This document shows positions 56,201 to 62,305 of a DNA stretch of 64,000 nucleotides, one piece after another. Every line of letters begins with the position of its first letter. Position 1 is the stretch's first letter. This DNA comes from Macrocystis pyrifera. Lineage: Eukaryota; Sar; Phaeophyceae; Laminariales; Laminariaceae. The stretch is from contig JASSKH010000024.1 of assembly GCA_031763025.1 (NCBI GenBank), forward strand, positions 7,444,523 to 7,508,522, in the 5' to 3' direction. A model generated the notes under the pieces. That model saw nothing but the letters and a program-made list of their open reading frames with translations. It had not been told where the DNA came from and did no database searches. The position numbers and the translations under genes were made by a program.

Positions 56201-59200
56201 ACGCTCCCGGTACTCGCGCGCGTACTGCCTTCTCACTTCCGCCATCTTCCCCTCGACGCCGCTTAGCCGAGCCTGTCACCGAGGGAGGAGGAAATGGAGG
56301 AGAGAAACCACAAAAAAAGACACGCACACGTCTGTGCCGGCAGCGGCGTGGACGCTGTGCATCCGCTACATATCGCACCACATTCGCAGCTACTCGGTCA
56401 TGCTTTTGCTGAAAAAAGGTGCGGGCGGATCTATCGACACGCGGTACAACGTTTGTAGCCGAAAGTACTACGGCTGTTCACAGGTCATGACCCGACCAGC
56501 GGATCGGGTCAGCAAATTTCGAACTCCCACGGGTCGGGTTGGGTCGAGATATTTTCAAACCTCGTACGAATCTGTTTGGGTCATCCTTGCTCCTAACCGA
56601 CCAGACCCGGCCCGACTCGACTCGACTTGACCTGATCCGCCCCGACCCGACCCGACCCGACCCGACCCATGAACAACCTTGTAATATTTTACGTCTGAGT
56701 GACCCCCACCTGCACAGCCCCGGCGGCGACGGTGGCGACGTCCGGTAGCGCGCGGAGTCGATTTTTGACCTCAGCTCCCAGGCGGCGGAACGAGGCCCTC
56801 TCGCACGCCACCTGCTCGGCGAGTTTGCGCACGGCCCGCTGACCATTCGCTTGCAGCGCTAGCAAGCGTTGAACCTGTTGCCGCGCGGATGAGCGAAAGC
56901 AGTAAGACGAACGGCACGAAGGAGAGTCAGCCAGACAGTCAGTCGAAAAGTAGAGGTGTGCTAAGTGTTTTTACTATTCGCAAGCAACAACAAAACGACG
57001 ATGAAGATGGGAGCCGGGGGAGGGTGTGATCATGCCGCGCATGGTCATAGTCGTACTATGACCATAGACCCTCGCATCCCTACAATGCCGGGACGGAGCA
57101 CGTCGGCTGTTCACCGACTAGGCAGAAATTGCTTGCACCAAGCTCGAAGCGCCGTGAGGTGTCCAGCGAGTCGCGTGAAGGGTGAGTTGTATGCATCCTA
57201 TGTATGCATCCCATTAATACTAGACACGGCTGATGAAGCTGACTTTCTTGTGTATGGATGACAGTCTCGATTGGATTGAGTTGGGGTGCGGGGGGGGGGG
57301 GTGATACTCATTATCATGCATGGCCGTAGTCGTATGACCATAGACCCTCGAATCCCTACAATGCCGGGACGGAGCACGTCGGGTTTTCACCGACCAGACA
57401 GACATTGCTTGCACCAAGCGCGAAGCGCCGTGAAGTGTTGGGCGAGTCGCATGAAGGGTGAGCTGTATCCTACTAAGAACCGCTTTAGAGGCGGATTTTC
57501 TTGGATATGGATGACAGCATCAATGAACTGATTTATTTTCTGATAAGGCCACTTCCAGAGACAGCAATGGGTCTACTATGTAACTGCCTCGTGGGTGCCT
57601 CACCGTATACACACTACGTGATACGATCATCCCCCTTGTGCGGAGTAAAGGTTCTCCCCGCACAAACATGATCTAACTCGACCGCCCGCCGTGGTAACCG
57701 CCAAAAAAAAAAAAAAAAAAAGGTACCCTGGCTGTCTAGCTCACGCAGTGAGAGGCGTGTTTTACAGCGTCGTCGCCAACCGACACCAACCCAACCTATA
57801 TGTACCAGGTATATAATACAAGGAAGGGGGGGGGGGGGAAGTAAGGGAGAATAAGCTAAGTTTCGCTTGTCATTGGACATGCAGGGTGATATTATTGTGT
57901 AGAATAGTTGTCTTTTTTATTTGCTGACGATATCCACCAAAGCGCATCTGGAATACCTTCCAAGCAAGCACGGCGCTCCTGGGTACGTTCAGATTTCGAT
58001 CGTACCGTCGTTCCTGCGATACCTGCGCGCCGCTGATCGACATGGAGGGTACCTGCCCTTTCAGAGACGGAGCACCGGACTTCGTCGACCGTCTTTGCGG
58101 CAGCGACGTCAACAAGCAGCCGTTGAAAGGTATGCCGGTACCCCCTGGGAGATACCGAAAAACATAATAATCACACCAACAAAAAATGTATACCAAGTAT
58201 ATGGACAAAACAAATGTAACGTACACCAGGAAAATACGAAGTATATTCATGGGGGTGAAAACATTATGTTAAAAATGTTTCGAGCAGACATCGTTCAGCC
58301 CTTGCCCTCTCTGTCTCCTGTTTTTGTTTTTGTTTTTTCTCGTCCAAATTCCCAATTTTTCAAAACTTACGGCCAAGGGCTGCTTTGCTGGCGGAAAAAA
58401 AAAAAAAAAAAACACTCTACGTAAAATGTGTGCTGTGCTCGATTACATAAAGGAAAATATTATTAGGGATGGAGAACCGATATGATAATAATCTGCAGTT
58501 TGTTGTTGTAGAGAGAATTAGGTGTTATGGTTCATATTCTTTGGCTGGGTACGTATCAGTAGTACGTAGTCACTTCGACAGCAGCAGCGGGCACTGTTTG
58601 GTTGATCGTGCTTGTGGGAGTACCAAGTGGATACCGCACGGAACGGTGCTGGCAGACTGGTAGAACACGCAAACAGACAGGACTCGTGGCTGGCACCTGG
58701 ACAGCGGTCGCTCGCTGGACCAGGGATTCGTCAATTCTTTCTGGATCAGGTATTTCATCAATTCTGATTCAACATCGACCATCTTTAGATTGGAAAAATT
58801 GAAAAAAAGTAGAAATTTGGAGACGACGTGAAACAGTGACTATTACTTCTTGTACTACTGCACTGCGCAGAAACCTAAGTTTGACTCTAATTCCAAGTGT
58901 TTTGTGCCCACAACGGAAGTGCGATCCTGGAGGAGTTGAAGGGCCAATGAGGGGCGTGAGCTTTGTACGATTCTATTGGCCTGACATAACCGTAGAACAT
59001 GGTCGGCCAAAGCACCTACACCTCGAACAGATCATCTACAGATCACTTGACGATCTAAATCATTCAAGACAGATATATTCCTGATCTTGCATGACCTAGC
59101 TCAGGTTGCCGGGTGGGGGGCCGTATAATCCCCACGATCTACAGTATCACATGCTTTCTGGGATGGATCTTTTTTATGCAGATCCTGCACAGGCCTCTCG

Positions 59201-61173
59201 CAACTGCAGCTGAGGAAATACATAGGATCTACAGCAGACAGATCAGATAGATCATGATCTGTCCAAGGTGTGAAAACATCGAAAAAAATATATTTTTAGA
59301 CCATCAGCGTGATCCCGATACCGAAAGCCGTCCAGCAGCACGATATACCAGGCACCAAGTATATAGGAGTCATACTACGTTAGAGGTACAGCAGTAGCGC
59401 CTAAACTTTCTGAAGTTCAAGACTCCACCTTAAGGGAGCTCCGTTCACCCACCCCGAAAGCAGATTTTTTTCAGAAAACCTAATGATGGTGCGACTCGAT
59501 GTACGAATCCCAAAGCCTTAGGGTATCACGATTTTTTGTTGTAGTAGAACACTCTTTTGGTATTGAACAAAATGTTGGGTTAACCCTTTCGGGAGTGCAG
59601 TCCTGAAGCGGTTAAGGAGCCACCGCCAGTCAGAAATATTGCCTCAGAAGGCAAAAAAGTGCTACCTCTGCCGTAGCACGGTACCAGATCTACATATAAT
59701 ATATACCAGGTAGCAATGCTGGTGTTTTACCTCTCGGTTGGCCGCTGTGATGGTACCGTCCTTGGACCGCTCTAAATCTCCGAGCTCGTTCGCCATAGCT
59801 AGCACAAGCGCGTTTTTTTCCTGACGTCACATAAAATATATGCACAAAAAAAAAGAAAGACCCAAGCGCGGCCCAAGACACGACAAAGAGAGGCGTTTCG
59901 CAAGGGGCGAGGGAGAGGAAGGTTGGACACGTGTACTACCACGCGTTCGAATAACGACATCCCAAACCGAATGACGCCACGAAATCCCCTCTTGAACCGA
60001 AACGCTCTCCATGCATCGCATCCGTCAAACAGCGACTACCACACTGGCCGTGAATGTAAGGTATGTTTGTAATTGATGTGAATGTCTAATCAGTCCTTAT
60101 ATATCCGTCCAGAGTGGTACGTGCGGTAGTAGTGCCGGGGGGGGGGGGAACAGCTTGAACGTACGTAAGCGTTAGGCCTGTGAGTAAAAGCATGCCTAGG
60201 TTGGACTTTGACGGCTAGTCTGTCGGCCGGGTAGCGATCTAAGCCAAGTAACTGACTCCTATATAGAGCTGTACATACAAGCTTCAACGTTGATCACTCA
60301 TAAGCATCCCTCGAAAAAAATAAGAAACAAAACCGATGGAAAACCAAACCACAGAAAAAAAGGGACAACCAAACCCTATGCTACGGAGGCCAAACTCTAC
60401 TCATGTACCTACATACATGCATACTTTCAGCTTGACCCTTTTAGTACCGCACTGTACAGAATGCCTTAATTTAACCAAGTAACATTTCCCCAAAACGGGA
60501 GTGCAGTCCTATCCGGATTAACCTACGGTAGCATCATTTTGATAAAAAAAAACACACGTCGAGCCGCAAACGCGCCTGTGTGACCGGAAATACAAGATCC
60601 TTTTGACGTTCATATTATCGTACAAACGGTTCTTATATTATCGTTCAGAGTGGTAGTGCAGGGGTGGGATATAGTAATCAGAACCCATGATAGACCCACA
60701 AACCGGGTATTCCCCTACGTTTTACGCACCATACTTGATTCTGGAAACTATGTTTTTCCCACCCCCGGAATACGGTACGTAGCAGTCGTACGAGGTACCT
60801 TTTCTGCCACCTTCTTCCCCTTTTTCGCTTTCGCCAAACGCCTGTTGGCCTCCGCCAACTCCAGCCGCAGTCGCCGCGCCTCAGCTTCCGCCTTTTCTCG
60901 TTCGTCTTCCACGGTGCGGTCCTCGCTGCTCCCCTCCCCAGTCGCCCTCCCGCTGCTGTCCGACGACCCCGGATTCTTCCCCGAGGGGGCAGCGCCTGAA
61001 GAAGACCCCGGGTTTTCCGCTCGGATGGCGTCATCTCCGGCGTCGGCAGCTGCGATGTCGGGGGTCGCTGCGCTAACGACAGTAGCTGCGATGTCGCTGG
61101 TTTCGTCCGATGCGTTGTCTGTTGCTTTTGTCGGGGGATCGGGCTCTTCGCCTGTCGAGACCGATGCCTGCAT
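29080..61173 (-). CDS. Kinesin-14 (C-terminal motor kinesin), 14 exons, frame broken in exon 9
   Basis: A minus-end-directed microtubule motor gene, reconstructed from splice sites and frame. Without the exon 9 lesion the product would be 618 residues: acidic Ser/Ala-rich head (1-90), coiled-coil stalk (about 91-235), kinesin-14 neck [13 protein letters not shown] (244-256), P-loop GQTGTGKT (326-333), switch I NDHSSRSH (440-447), switch II DLAGSE (473-478), [13 protein letters not shown] (559-571) and a short tail to a stop at 29,080. The neck placed directly before the motor is what defines kinesin-14, known for spindle assembly and minus-end transport. Introns total 30,233 bases, the longest 9,247. 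All junctions are phase-consistent except exon 9 to 10, where a 4-base duplication shifts frame to an early stop. The start ATG at 61,173 opens the first recognisable exon; a further 5' exon cannot be excluded. Confidence 0.93.
29551..29628 (+). mobile_element. C-tract element, minimal 5'-truncated copy
   Basis: Only ~35 bases of the family's 3' end (CCTACGACTACGGCCATGCA then TGATAATACA) remain. They lie between C17 followed by GATATTTACGGT and C18 followed by GGATATTTGCGGT. The flanks look like a long target duplication that includes the C tract. Confidence 0.75.
29860..29985 (-). CDS. Kinesin-14 exon 13 (last motor exon)
   Basis: 42 codons: [18 protein letters not shown] and [15 protein letters not shown], the end of the motor core. 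It follows a 9.2 kb intron. Acceptor CGTAACAG, donor GTAAAGA. Confidence 0.95.
30283..30646. mobile_element. Family C TIR ends enclosing a GATC-rich repeat
   Basis: Left end ACCACTTCTGGACGGAAACG and right end TTTCCGTCCGGAGTGGC are inverted repeats of the Stowaway-like family C. The interior 30,355-30,597 is a GATC-rich repeat (copy 2). Either the latter inserted in a MITE or both belong to one larger element. Confidence 0.65.
31395..31610 (-). repeat. Diverged SINE-related sequence
   Basis: On the minus strand GATCTGAGTTACGAGTACCAA matches GATCTGAGTTACGGCGACCAA at 52,080, with a similar GTACCG-GGGGAG core. It is a relative of the tRNA-derived SINE body. Confidence 0.55.
31611..32938. other. 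Kinesin intron 12 sequence, no exon seen
   Basis: It includes an AACAACAACAAC run near 32,487. Overlapping frames on both strands have no recognised domain. Confidence 0.5.
32939..33206 (+). repeat. Left LTR of the TRIM-like element
   Basis: 268 bases. Internal landmarks are GCAGGCGTTACCGCCTGCC, a 6-7 bp-arm hairpin, and CATCGTCAAGCACCTTGTGT. Confidence 0.78.
33331..33648 (-). CDS. Possible captured coding fragment inside the TRIM-like element
   Basis: An antisense frame of 105 codons carries [38 protein letters not shown] and then [20 protein letters not shown]. Composition is protein-like, unlike the surrounding AT-rich intron, but I recognise no family. It does not fit any missing part of the kinesin, whose exons are all accounted for. 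It could be a host gene piece picked up by the element, or chance. Confidence 0.35.
   Translation of the reverse strand: MIQENKKKKTGTTGHAGPEESKRVVKVIHEVINNLDRVAAYLDEDIVFDAHPSLYVANSKVLFLQMLIHANPPTKKALGFVDVDVGISTIYGSIVVCVDPCSPSR
34726..35001 (+). repeat. Right LTR of the TRIM-like element
   Basis: 276 bases, same landmarks as the left repeat in the same order, with scattered substitutions and small indels. Confidence 0.78.
35010..35640. other. Kinesin intron 12 sequence, nothing recognised
   Basis: No repeat family or exon was identified. Confidence 0.5.
35648..35758. mobile_element. MITE-like palindrome, family B
   Basis: Arms CTACGGAGGACCATAGTTAA and TTACTATGGCCCCCCGTAGT, with GGACCTATCG / ATTTGGTCC inside. 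Confidence 0.82.
35813..35877. mobile_element. MITE-like palindrome, family A (short)
   Basis: Arms GACCTTTTTAGGACCGCAGC and CTGCAGTCCTAAAAGGGTTA. The middle is deleted. Confidence 0.78.
35969..36284 (+). mobile_element. tRNA-derived SINE, copy 4
   Basis: It starts GGCGCCCGGTGGCTTGGTAG (A-box-like), has GGGTTCGAGTCTCACC (B-box-like), matches the whole body, and ends in an A10 tail. Confidence 0.87.
36285..38200. repeat. Kinesin intron 12 with two pairs of diverged direct repeats
   Basis: Blocks at 36,500-36,625 and 37,548-37,670 share AAAAATCAG-type sequence, CTCAACTGAGGAACCTCA / CTCAAGTGAGGAAGCTCA and TGGTGCACCTCT. Blocks at 36,770-36,845 and 37,095-37,175 share TGGTGAATC and GGGCAACCGGCACT. 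Diverged family A MITE at 37,199-37,295. No exon seen. Confidence 0.6.
38379..38897 (+). mobile_element. C-tract element, full-length copy
   Basis: C16 tract, then GGTTGGGTTGGCGTCGGTTG, a TTGTGCGGGGAG..CTCCGCACAA hairpin, CCGCCTCTAAAACAGTTCTT, GGTCGGTGAAAACCCGAC, and the 3' end GATAATGGGTACA followed by C8. The C-tract end faces exon 12, 336 bases away. Confidence 0.88.
39233..39373 (-). CDS. Kinesin-14 exon 12
   Basis: 47 codons: [20 protein letters not shown], then [14 protein letters not shown]. The family normally has NSKLT here; this gene has NSTLT. Acceptor CGACAACAG, donor GTGCGAG. Confidence 0.95.
40318..40418. mobile_element. MITE-like palindrome, family A
   Basis: Arms around TTAGGACCACAGTCCCGTTT and GAAACGGGACTACAATGAGG. 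Confidence 0.78.
40428..40511. mobile_element. Stowaway-like MITE, family C
   Basis: Arms ACCACTCTGTCCCAATATTT and ATATGTTTCGGGATAAAGTGGT. The ACTCTGTCCCAAAATAT form is close to the terminal sequence of plant Stowaway elements, which belong to Tc1/mariner. Confidence 0.75.
40648..40915 (+). repeat. GATC-rich repeat, copy 3
   Basis: GATGATCTATC, TTGTGAGAGGCTGTGCAGGA, GATCCAACCCAGGAAACATG, then ATGATCCGTGGATGAT. Same order as copy 1. Confidence 0.8.
40979..41086. mobile_element. MITE-like palindrome, family B
   Basis: Arms TTACGGGGGACCATAGTAAA and TTTACTATGGTCCCCCGTAA are an almost perfect inverse; the best-preserved copy. Confidence 0.87.
41386..41494 (-). CDS. Kinesin-14 exon 11 (switch II)
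   Basis: 109 bases: [20 protein letters not shown], then [16 protein letters not shown] with the DLAGSE switch II. It starts with the C that completes the Ser codon of exon 10. Acceptor TTGCACCCAG, donor GTGCTGG. Confidence 0.96.
41690..41882 (+). repeat. GATC-rich repeat, copy 4
   Basis: AGATCATCTAGATCC, ATGAGATGTTGTGCAGGATA, CCAACCCAGAAGACATG and GGAATCGATG in the family order. It lies 200 bases upstream of exon 11. Confidence 0.75.
41930..42425. repeat. Diverged relative of the GTTCGTTAGGA TIR transposon
   Basis: ATCGTGATGCATATCACGA, then T runs, and two CGTTCATTAGGAATGA / CATTCGTTAGGAATGA ends recall the transposon at 13,583. A GCTTCAACGTTGATCA motif near 42,130 is shared with 23,995, 39,023 and 60,285. 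Confidence 0.45.
42635..42870 (-). mobile_element. C-tract element, 5'-truncated
   Basis: Read on the minus strand it ends with GATAATGAGTGCA and C9. The 5' part is missing beyond the GCGGTTCTTAGTAG block. This is the one copy whose C-tract end does not face the nearest exon. Confidence 0.85.
43131..43166 (-). pseudogene. Decayed duplicate of the kinesin exon 10 end
   Basis: The minus strand reads LNLKDHGSR followed by a GT, paralleling LNDHSSR and the donor of exon 10. Flanks also match (CGTCGTCGCACCACGC at 43,083 and 43,199, plus strand), so ~115 bases were duplicated in tandem. The copy lacks the first two thirds of the exon. Confidence 0.75.
43243..43319 (-). CDS. Kinesin-14 exon 10 (switch I)
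   Basis: 77 bases, phase 0 in and phase 2 out: [20 protein letters not shown] then DHSSR(S). The acceptor TTGGGACAG is 18 bases from the C11 tract of a C-tract element; donor GTTAGCT. Confidence 0.93.
43338..43515 (-). mobile_element. C-tract element, 5'-truncated, next to exon 10
   Basis: The C11 end lies 18 bases upstream of the exon 10 acceptor, so it is in the position of the polypyrimidine tract. The copy is cut off after the CATCC block. Confidence 0.87.
44081..44178 (-). mobile_element. C-tract element, short copy
   Basis: Minus-strand 3' end with CATGCATGACGCAAGTACACAC. It is broken at a 19-base G tract (44,166-44,184) where the next copy starts. Confidence 0.8.
44179..44718 (-). 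mobile_element. C-tract element, full-length copy
   Basis: It lies between the G19 tract at 44,166 and the G15 tract at 44,704 and carries all family landmarks. G tracts on both sides recur in the other full copies. Confidence 0.87.
45051..45132. mobile_element. Stowaway-like MITE, family C
   Basis: Arms ATACCACTCTGTCCCAAAGC and ATTTGGGAACAGACTGGTAT, with an AT-rich middle. Confidence 0.75.
45339..45443. mobile_element. MITE-like palindrome, family A
   Basis: Arms AGGACTGTTAGAACTGCAGT and GCCTGCGGTCCTGAAAGAGG, with GGGGGACAAACTA / AGTGGTTTTGTCCCC inside. Confidence 0.8.
45549..45665. repeat. Tandem repeat, ~50 bp unit, about 2.5 copies
   Basis: Unit contains GAGTGGTCTA, then GGTTGT and CCTTCGGCCCTGACT. 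Confidence 0.8.
45829..45911. mobile_element. Stowaway-like MITE, family C
   Basis: Arms GTACCACTATATCCCGAAAT and ATTTCGGGGCAGAGTGGTAT. Confidence 0.78.
46030..46142. mobile_element. MITE-like palindrome, family A
   Basis: AGTCAGTCCCGTTTGGGCGA and TCCCCAAAACGGGACTGCGG arms. Confidence 0.8.
47408..47480 (-). CDS. Kinesin-14 exon 9 (frameshifted by AGCC duplication)
   Basis: 73 bases: [20 protein letters not shown] then QPRRG. The normal reading after VPVSS would be Q-D-E with the donor GTGAGG in phase 0. A tandem AGCC (plus-strand GGCTGGCT at 47,416-47,423) adds four bases and puts the exon in phase 1, so exon 10 would be read into a stop. An alternative donor further on (AAAAAT then GTACTG) would be in frame but is weak. 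Confidence 0.85.
48272..48420 (-). repeat. GATC-rich repeat, copy 5 (inverted, partial)
   Basis: On the minus strand: TTGCGAGACGCCGAGCAGGA, CCAACCCAGGAAACATGC and AGATCTGTCTTGGAAG in family order. It sits 36 bases from the exon 8 donor. Confidence 0.75.
48456..48557 (-). CDS. Kinesin-14 exon 8
   Basis: 34 codons: [20 protein letters not shown], the conserved EIYNE-RDLL block. Acceptor ACCCAG, donor GTATTTA. Confidence 0.96.
49318..49526. repeat. (GTAT)n microsatellite
   Basis: About 50 nearly perfect GTAT units. The polyTyr/Met/Cys and IHTY frames predicted across it are artefacts. Confidence 0.98.
49530..49847 (+). mobile_element. C-tract element, 5'-truncated
   Basis: Begins at the microsatellite in the GGGTGTCC block, carries CCGCCTCTAAAGCGGTTCTT and GGTCGGTGAAAACCCGACGT, and ends GATAATGATTACA with C6. 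The C end faces exon 7, 477 bases away. Confidence 0.87.
50325..50432 (-). CDS. Kinesin-14 exon 7 (P-loop)
   Basis: 36 codons: [20 protein letters not shown], the nucleotide-binding P-loop and the start of the next helix. Acceptor TGTGCATAG, donor GTAAGAG. Confidence 0.96.
50495..50758 (-). mobile_element. C-tract element, 5'-truncated, next to exon 7
   Basis: The C8 end is 62 bases upstream of the exon 7 acceptor. It is truncated after the TGACAGCGTCGAATG block. With the 49,530 copy it forms an inverted pair around the P-loop exon. Confidence 0.86.
51541..51735 (+). repeat. SINE-related body fragment
   Basis: GCGGAAAGCGCAAGAGCGTG, GACACCTGTGACCACGG and the following A-rich sequence match the tRNA-derived SINE body. 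The tRNA-like head is absent. Confidence 0.7.
51818..51922 (-). CDS. Kinesin-14 exon 6
   Basis: 35 codons: [20 protein letters not shown] and then [12 protein letters not shown], leading into the P-loop. Acceptor CTTCTAAAG, donor GTACTGC. SINE-like remnants lie on both sides. Confidence 0.95.
51925..52135 (+). repeat. SINE-related fragment, second subfamily
   Basis: GCGTACCGGGGAGGGGGAGG and GATCTGAGTTACGG match the inverted sequence at 31,395-31,610. It begins within a few bases of exon 6. Confidence 0.5.
53591..54129 (+). mobile_element. C-tract element, full-length copy
   Basis: C18, then GGTTGGGTTGGCGTCGGTTG, the TTGTGCGGGGTGGAG hairpin, CCGCCTTACAAGCGG, and the 3' end GACAATGAGTACACCCC. 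The C end faces the exon 5 donor, 97 bases away. Confidence 0.88.
54227..54376 (-). CDS. Kinesin-14 exon 5 (neck and first motor strand)
   Basis: 50 codons: [20 protein letters not shown] to RKSWAFDQ, the start of the motor core. Acceptor TGCGTGCAG, donor GTTCGCC. Bracketed by inverted copies of the C-tract element. Confidence 0.95.
54428..54990 (-). mobile_element. C-tract element, full-length copy next to exon 5
   Basis: The C-tract end is diverged (CCCCCACACCCC) and continues into a pyrimidine-rich run up to the exon 5 acceptor, 51 bases away. It forms an inverted pair with 53,591-54,129. Confidence 0.85.
55030..55250. repeat. G-rich degenerate minisatellite (GGGTAAGGG, GGAGGGGG)
   Basis: Nearly uninterrupted GGG-containing units on the plus strand with strong G-quadruplex potential. 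The proline-rich minus-strand frame through it (to 55,838) is an artefact. Confidence 0.88.
55740..56145. repeat. ~200 bp direct duplication in intron 4
   Basis: TGCAGCTGAA, ACGAAAGGTC, CTATACTGCTGAACAGCCCAAAA and GGCATAACGACCAGCGAAAG at 55,817-55,925 recur at 55,985-56,090. Confidence 0.82.
56177..56272 (-). CDS. Kinesin-14 exon 4 (end of stalk), GC donor
   Basis: 32 codons: [20 protein letters not shown] then LFNVVQ, which joins exon 5 ELRGNIRV exactly as in other kinesin-14 necks. The donor is CAG then GCGAGA, a GC-AG intron. Using the GT four bases upstream would remove conserved residues and break phase. Confidence 0.88.
56485..56672. repeat. GACCC/GGGTC inverted repeat
   Basis: A GGGTCGGGTTGGGTCGAG block (56,533) and a (GACCC)n block (56,635-56,668) are inverse to each other, and a GACCCGACC..GGATCGGGTC hairpin lies at 56,489. 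It could be a small TIR element. Confidence 0.55.
56710..56874 (-). CDS. Kinesin-14 exon 3 (stalk)
   Basis: 55 codons between acceptor CGGCAACAG and donor [27 protein letters not shown] is a good coiled coil. Phase 0 at both ends. Confidence 0.87.
57015..57283 (-). mobile_element. C-tract element, 5'-truncated
   Basis: Minus-strand 3' end with CATGCGCGGCATGATCACAC and a short interrupted C tract, 140 bases upstream of the exon 3 acceptor. It abuts the next, full copy head to tail. Confidence 0.84.
57290..57838 (-). mobile_element. C-tract element, full-length copy
   Basis: Best reference copy: a G12 run at 57,290, then on the plus strand ATGCATGGCCGTAGTCGTAT, GTCGGGTTTTCACCGAC, AAGAACCGCTTTAGAGGCGG, TTGTGCGGAGTAAAGG, CCAACCCAACCTATATG, ending at the G13 run 57,826-57,838. 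Confidence 0.9.
57905..58250. other. GC-rich island in intron 2, several open frames, unassigned
   Basis: Frames are open on both strands (plus: [17 protein letters not shown]; minus: [17 protein letters not shown]). Exons 2 and 3 already join in phase, so this is not needed for the kinesin. It may be a transposon remnant or an unrelated exon. Confidence 0.3.
58858..58945. mobile_element. MITE-like palindrome, family A (diverged)
   Basis: CTAATTCCAAGTGTTTTGTGCC and AACGGAAGTGCGATCCTGGA match the right half. The left half is decayed. Confidence 0.55.
59019..59275 (-). repeat. GATC-rich repeat, copy 6 (inverted)
   Basis: On the minus strand: AGATCATGATCTATCTGATC, TTGCGAGAGGCCTGTGCAGG, CCATCCCAGAAAGCATG and a GATCTG-rich end, in family order. 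Confidence 0.82.
59731..59820 (-). CDS. Kinesin-14 exon 2 (stalk)
   Basis: 30 codons between acceptor GACGTCAG and donor [27 protein letters not shown] and following. Phase 0 at both ends; continues the coiled coil. Confidence 0.85.
60433..60522. mobile_element. MITE-like palindrome, family A
   Basis: CCCTTTTAGTACCGCACTG and CGGGAGTGCAGTCCTATCCGG arms. The middle is diverged. Confidence 0.65.
60586..60655. mobile_element. Stowaway-like MITE, family C (partial)
   Basis: Right arm TTATATTATCGTTCAGAGTGGTA. The left arm is reduced to a GACCGGAAATACAAGATCC form. Confidence 0.6.
60799..61173 (-). CDS. Kinesin-14 exon 1
   Basis: 125 codons from the ATG. Ser/Ala/Asp/Pro-rich and probably disordered to residue ~90, then a heptad-rich segment ([20 protein letters not shown]) ending KKVAEK at donor GTACCT, phase 0. 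Confidence 0.85.
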
Positions 61174-61355
61174 GTTTATATATATCGAGGAGTGTTTTTT
61201 TAGTATTTTTTGTTTATAAGAAACAAAATGTTACAGATACCGCCACACAGTCAGCTGTAGGTAGGTGGGGCTGTCGTAAGTAAGGCGCATGCCTTGGCTG
61301 GACTTCACTTCACGGGGATTTGTGAGTTGGGTGTCGCGAAGTAACCCGACTACCG

Positions 61356-61442
61356 TATACCACTCTTTGGACGAAAACATAAGGAGCGATTTCTATTCAC
61401 ATGAATGCCTAATCGATCCTTACATCTCAGTCCAGAGTGATA
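61356..61442. mobile_element. Stowaway-like MITE, family C
   Basis: Arms ATACCACTCTTTGGACGAAA and ATCTCAGTCCAGAGTGATAA. It lies just upstream of the kinesin start. Confidence 0.78.
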
Positions 61443-62305
61443 ACGCGCAAGATAACACACACTCAAACCTCGCGGCGAAATTTCCGTGCCGGGTTTCTCC
61501 AAAGCAAAGGCGGGCGGACGCGTGGGGGGAAAGGGGGCGCGCACGAGCAAAATGATGGGATTTTGCAAAATATCTCGACGATATATTTACCTCATACGAA
61601 GACGTATCGCTCGGCGTTTGCACCATTCCCAGTGACGAGAAAAAAATCCAGCTTCGAAAAAAAAATCCGAGGGGGTGTGTTGTCTTACCACCCGTGTGAT
61701 ACCGGTACACGGCACGTAGCTGACCTCGGCGTTCTAGCAAGAAAAAAAACGCACGTCGAGCCACAGACGCGCCAGTCGAGTGCAAACACCCAGAAAACCC
61801 CGCTAACTACCGTGCACGCTGCTATAACGGGGGAACACAAGAATCAGATCCAAGTATGGCGTGTGAACATGGGGGGATACACGGGTATTTGGGTCCATGG
61901 CGAGGTTCTGAGTACCATGTATTACTATGGCCTCCCGTACTTATCTGCAATACCTCGCCAACTACAGTGGTTTACTAGCAGGTGGCTTGTGGTCAGTCAA
62001 ATCACAGCCCTTAGGAGTCGGCTGTGAGTTTGACCATGATGGCCGATGCCTCAGCATTTCAAGCTGCGTGACATGACATACCGGTCTCACATGTTTTACA
62101 TACAGTGCGTTTCTCGTACGATATTATATATTTGATCGAAGGCTACTCACCTGGGATGCGTCACGATTAACAGGGACGTTGCTCTTTCAAAAGGGACGAT
62201 ATTTTCGGTTAATAGTGATTCTACGCACGGAGGCAAACACACCACGAGTAACCTCGCATTGAGAGAGAAAACGTCTCAAGAAATGTCGCAACAGATTCAC
62301 ACGCG
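61443..62305. other. Region upstream of the kinesin gene, nothing assigned
   Basis: No TATA- or motif-based promoter is claimed. Open frames on both strands have no recognised domain. Confidence 0.4.

Noticed and set aside
57870-58250. GC-rich island as an extra kinesin stalk exon
   Set aside because: Exons 2 and 3 already join in phase with continuous coiled coil, and no reading of the island has phase-compatible splice sites at both ends.
29080-61173. Kinesin introns as introner-type elements carrying both splice sites
   Set aside because: The C-tract element never spans a whole intron, and the donors are all different.
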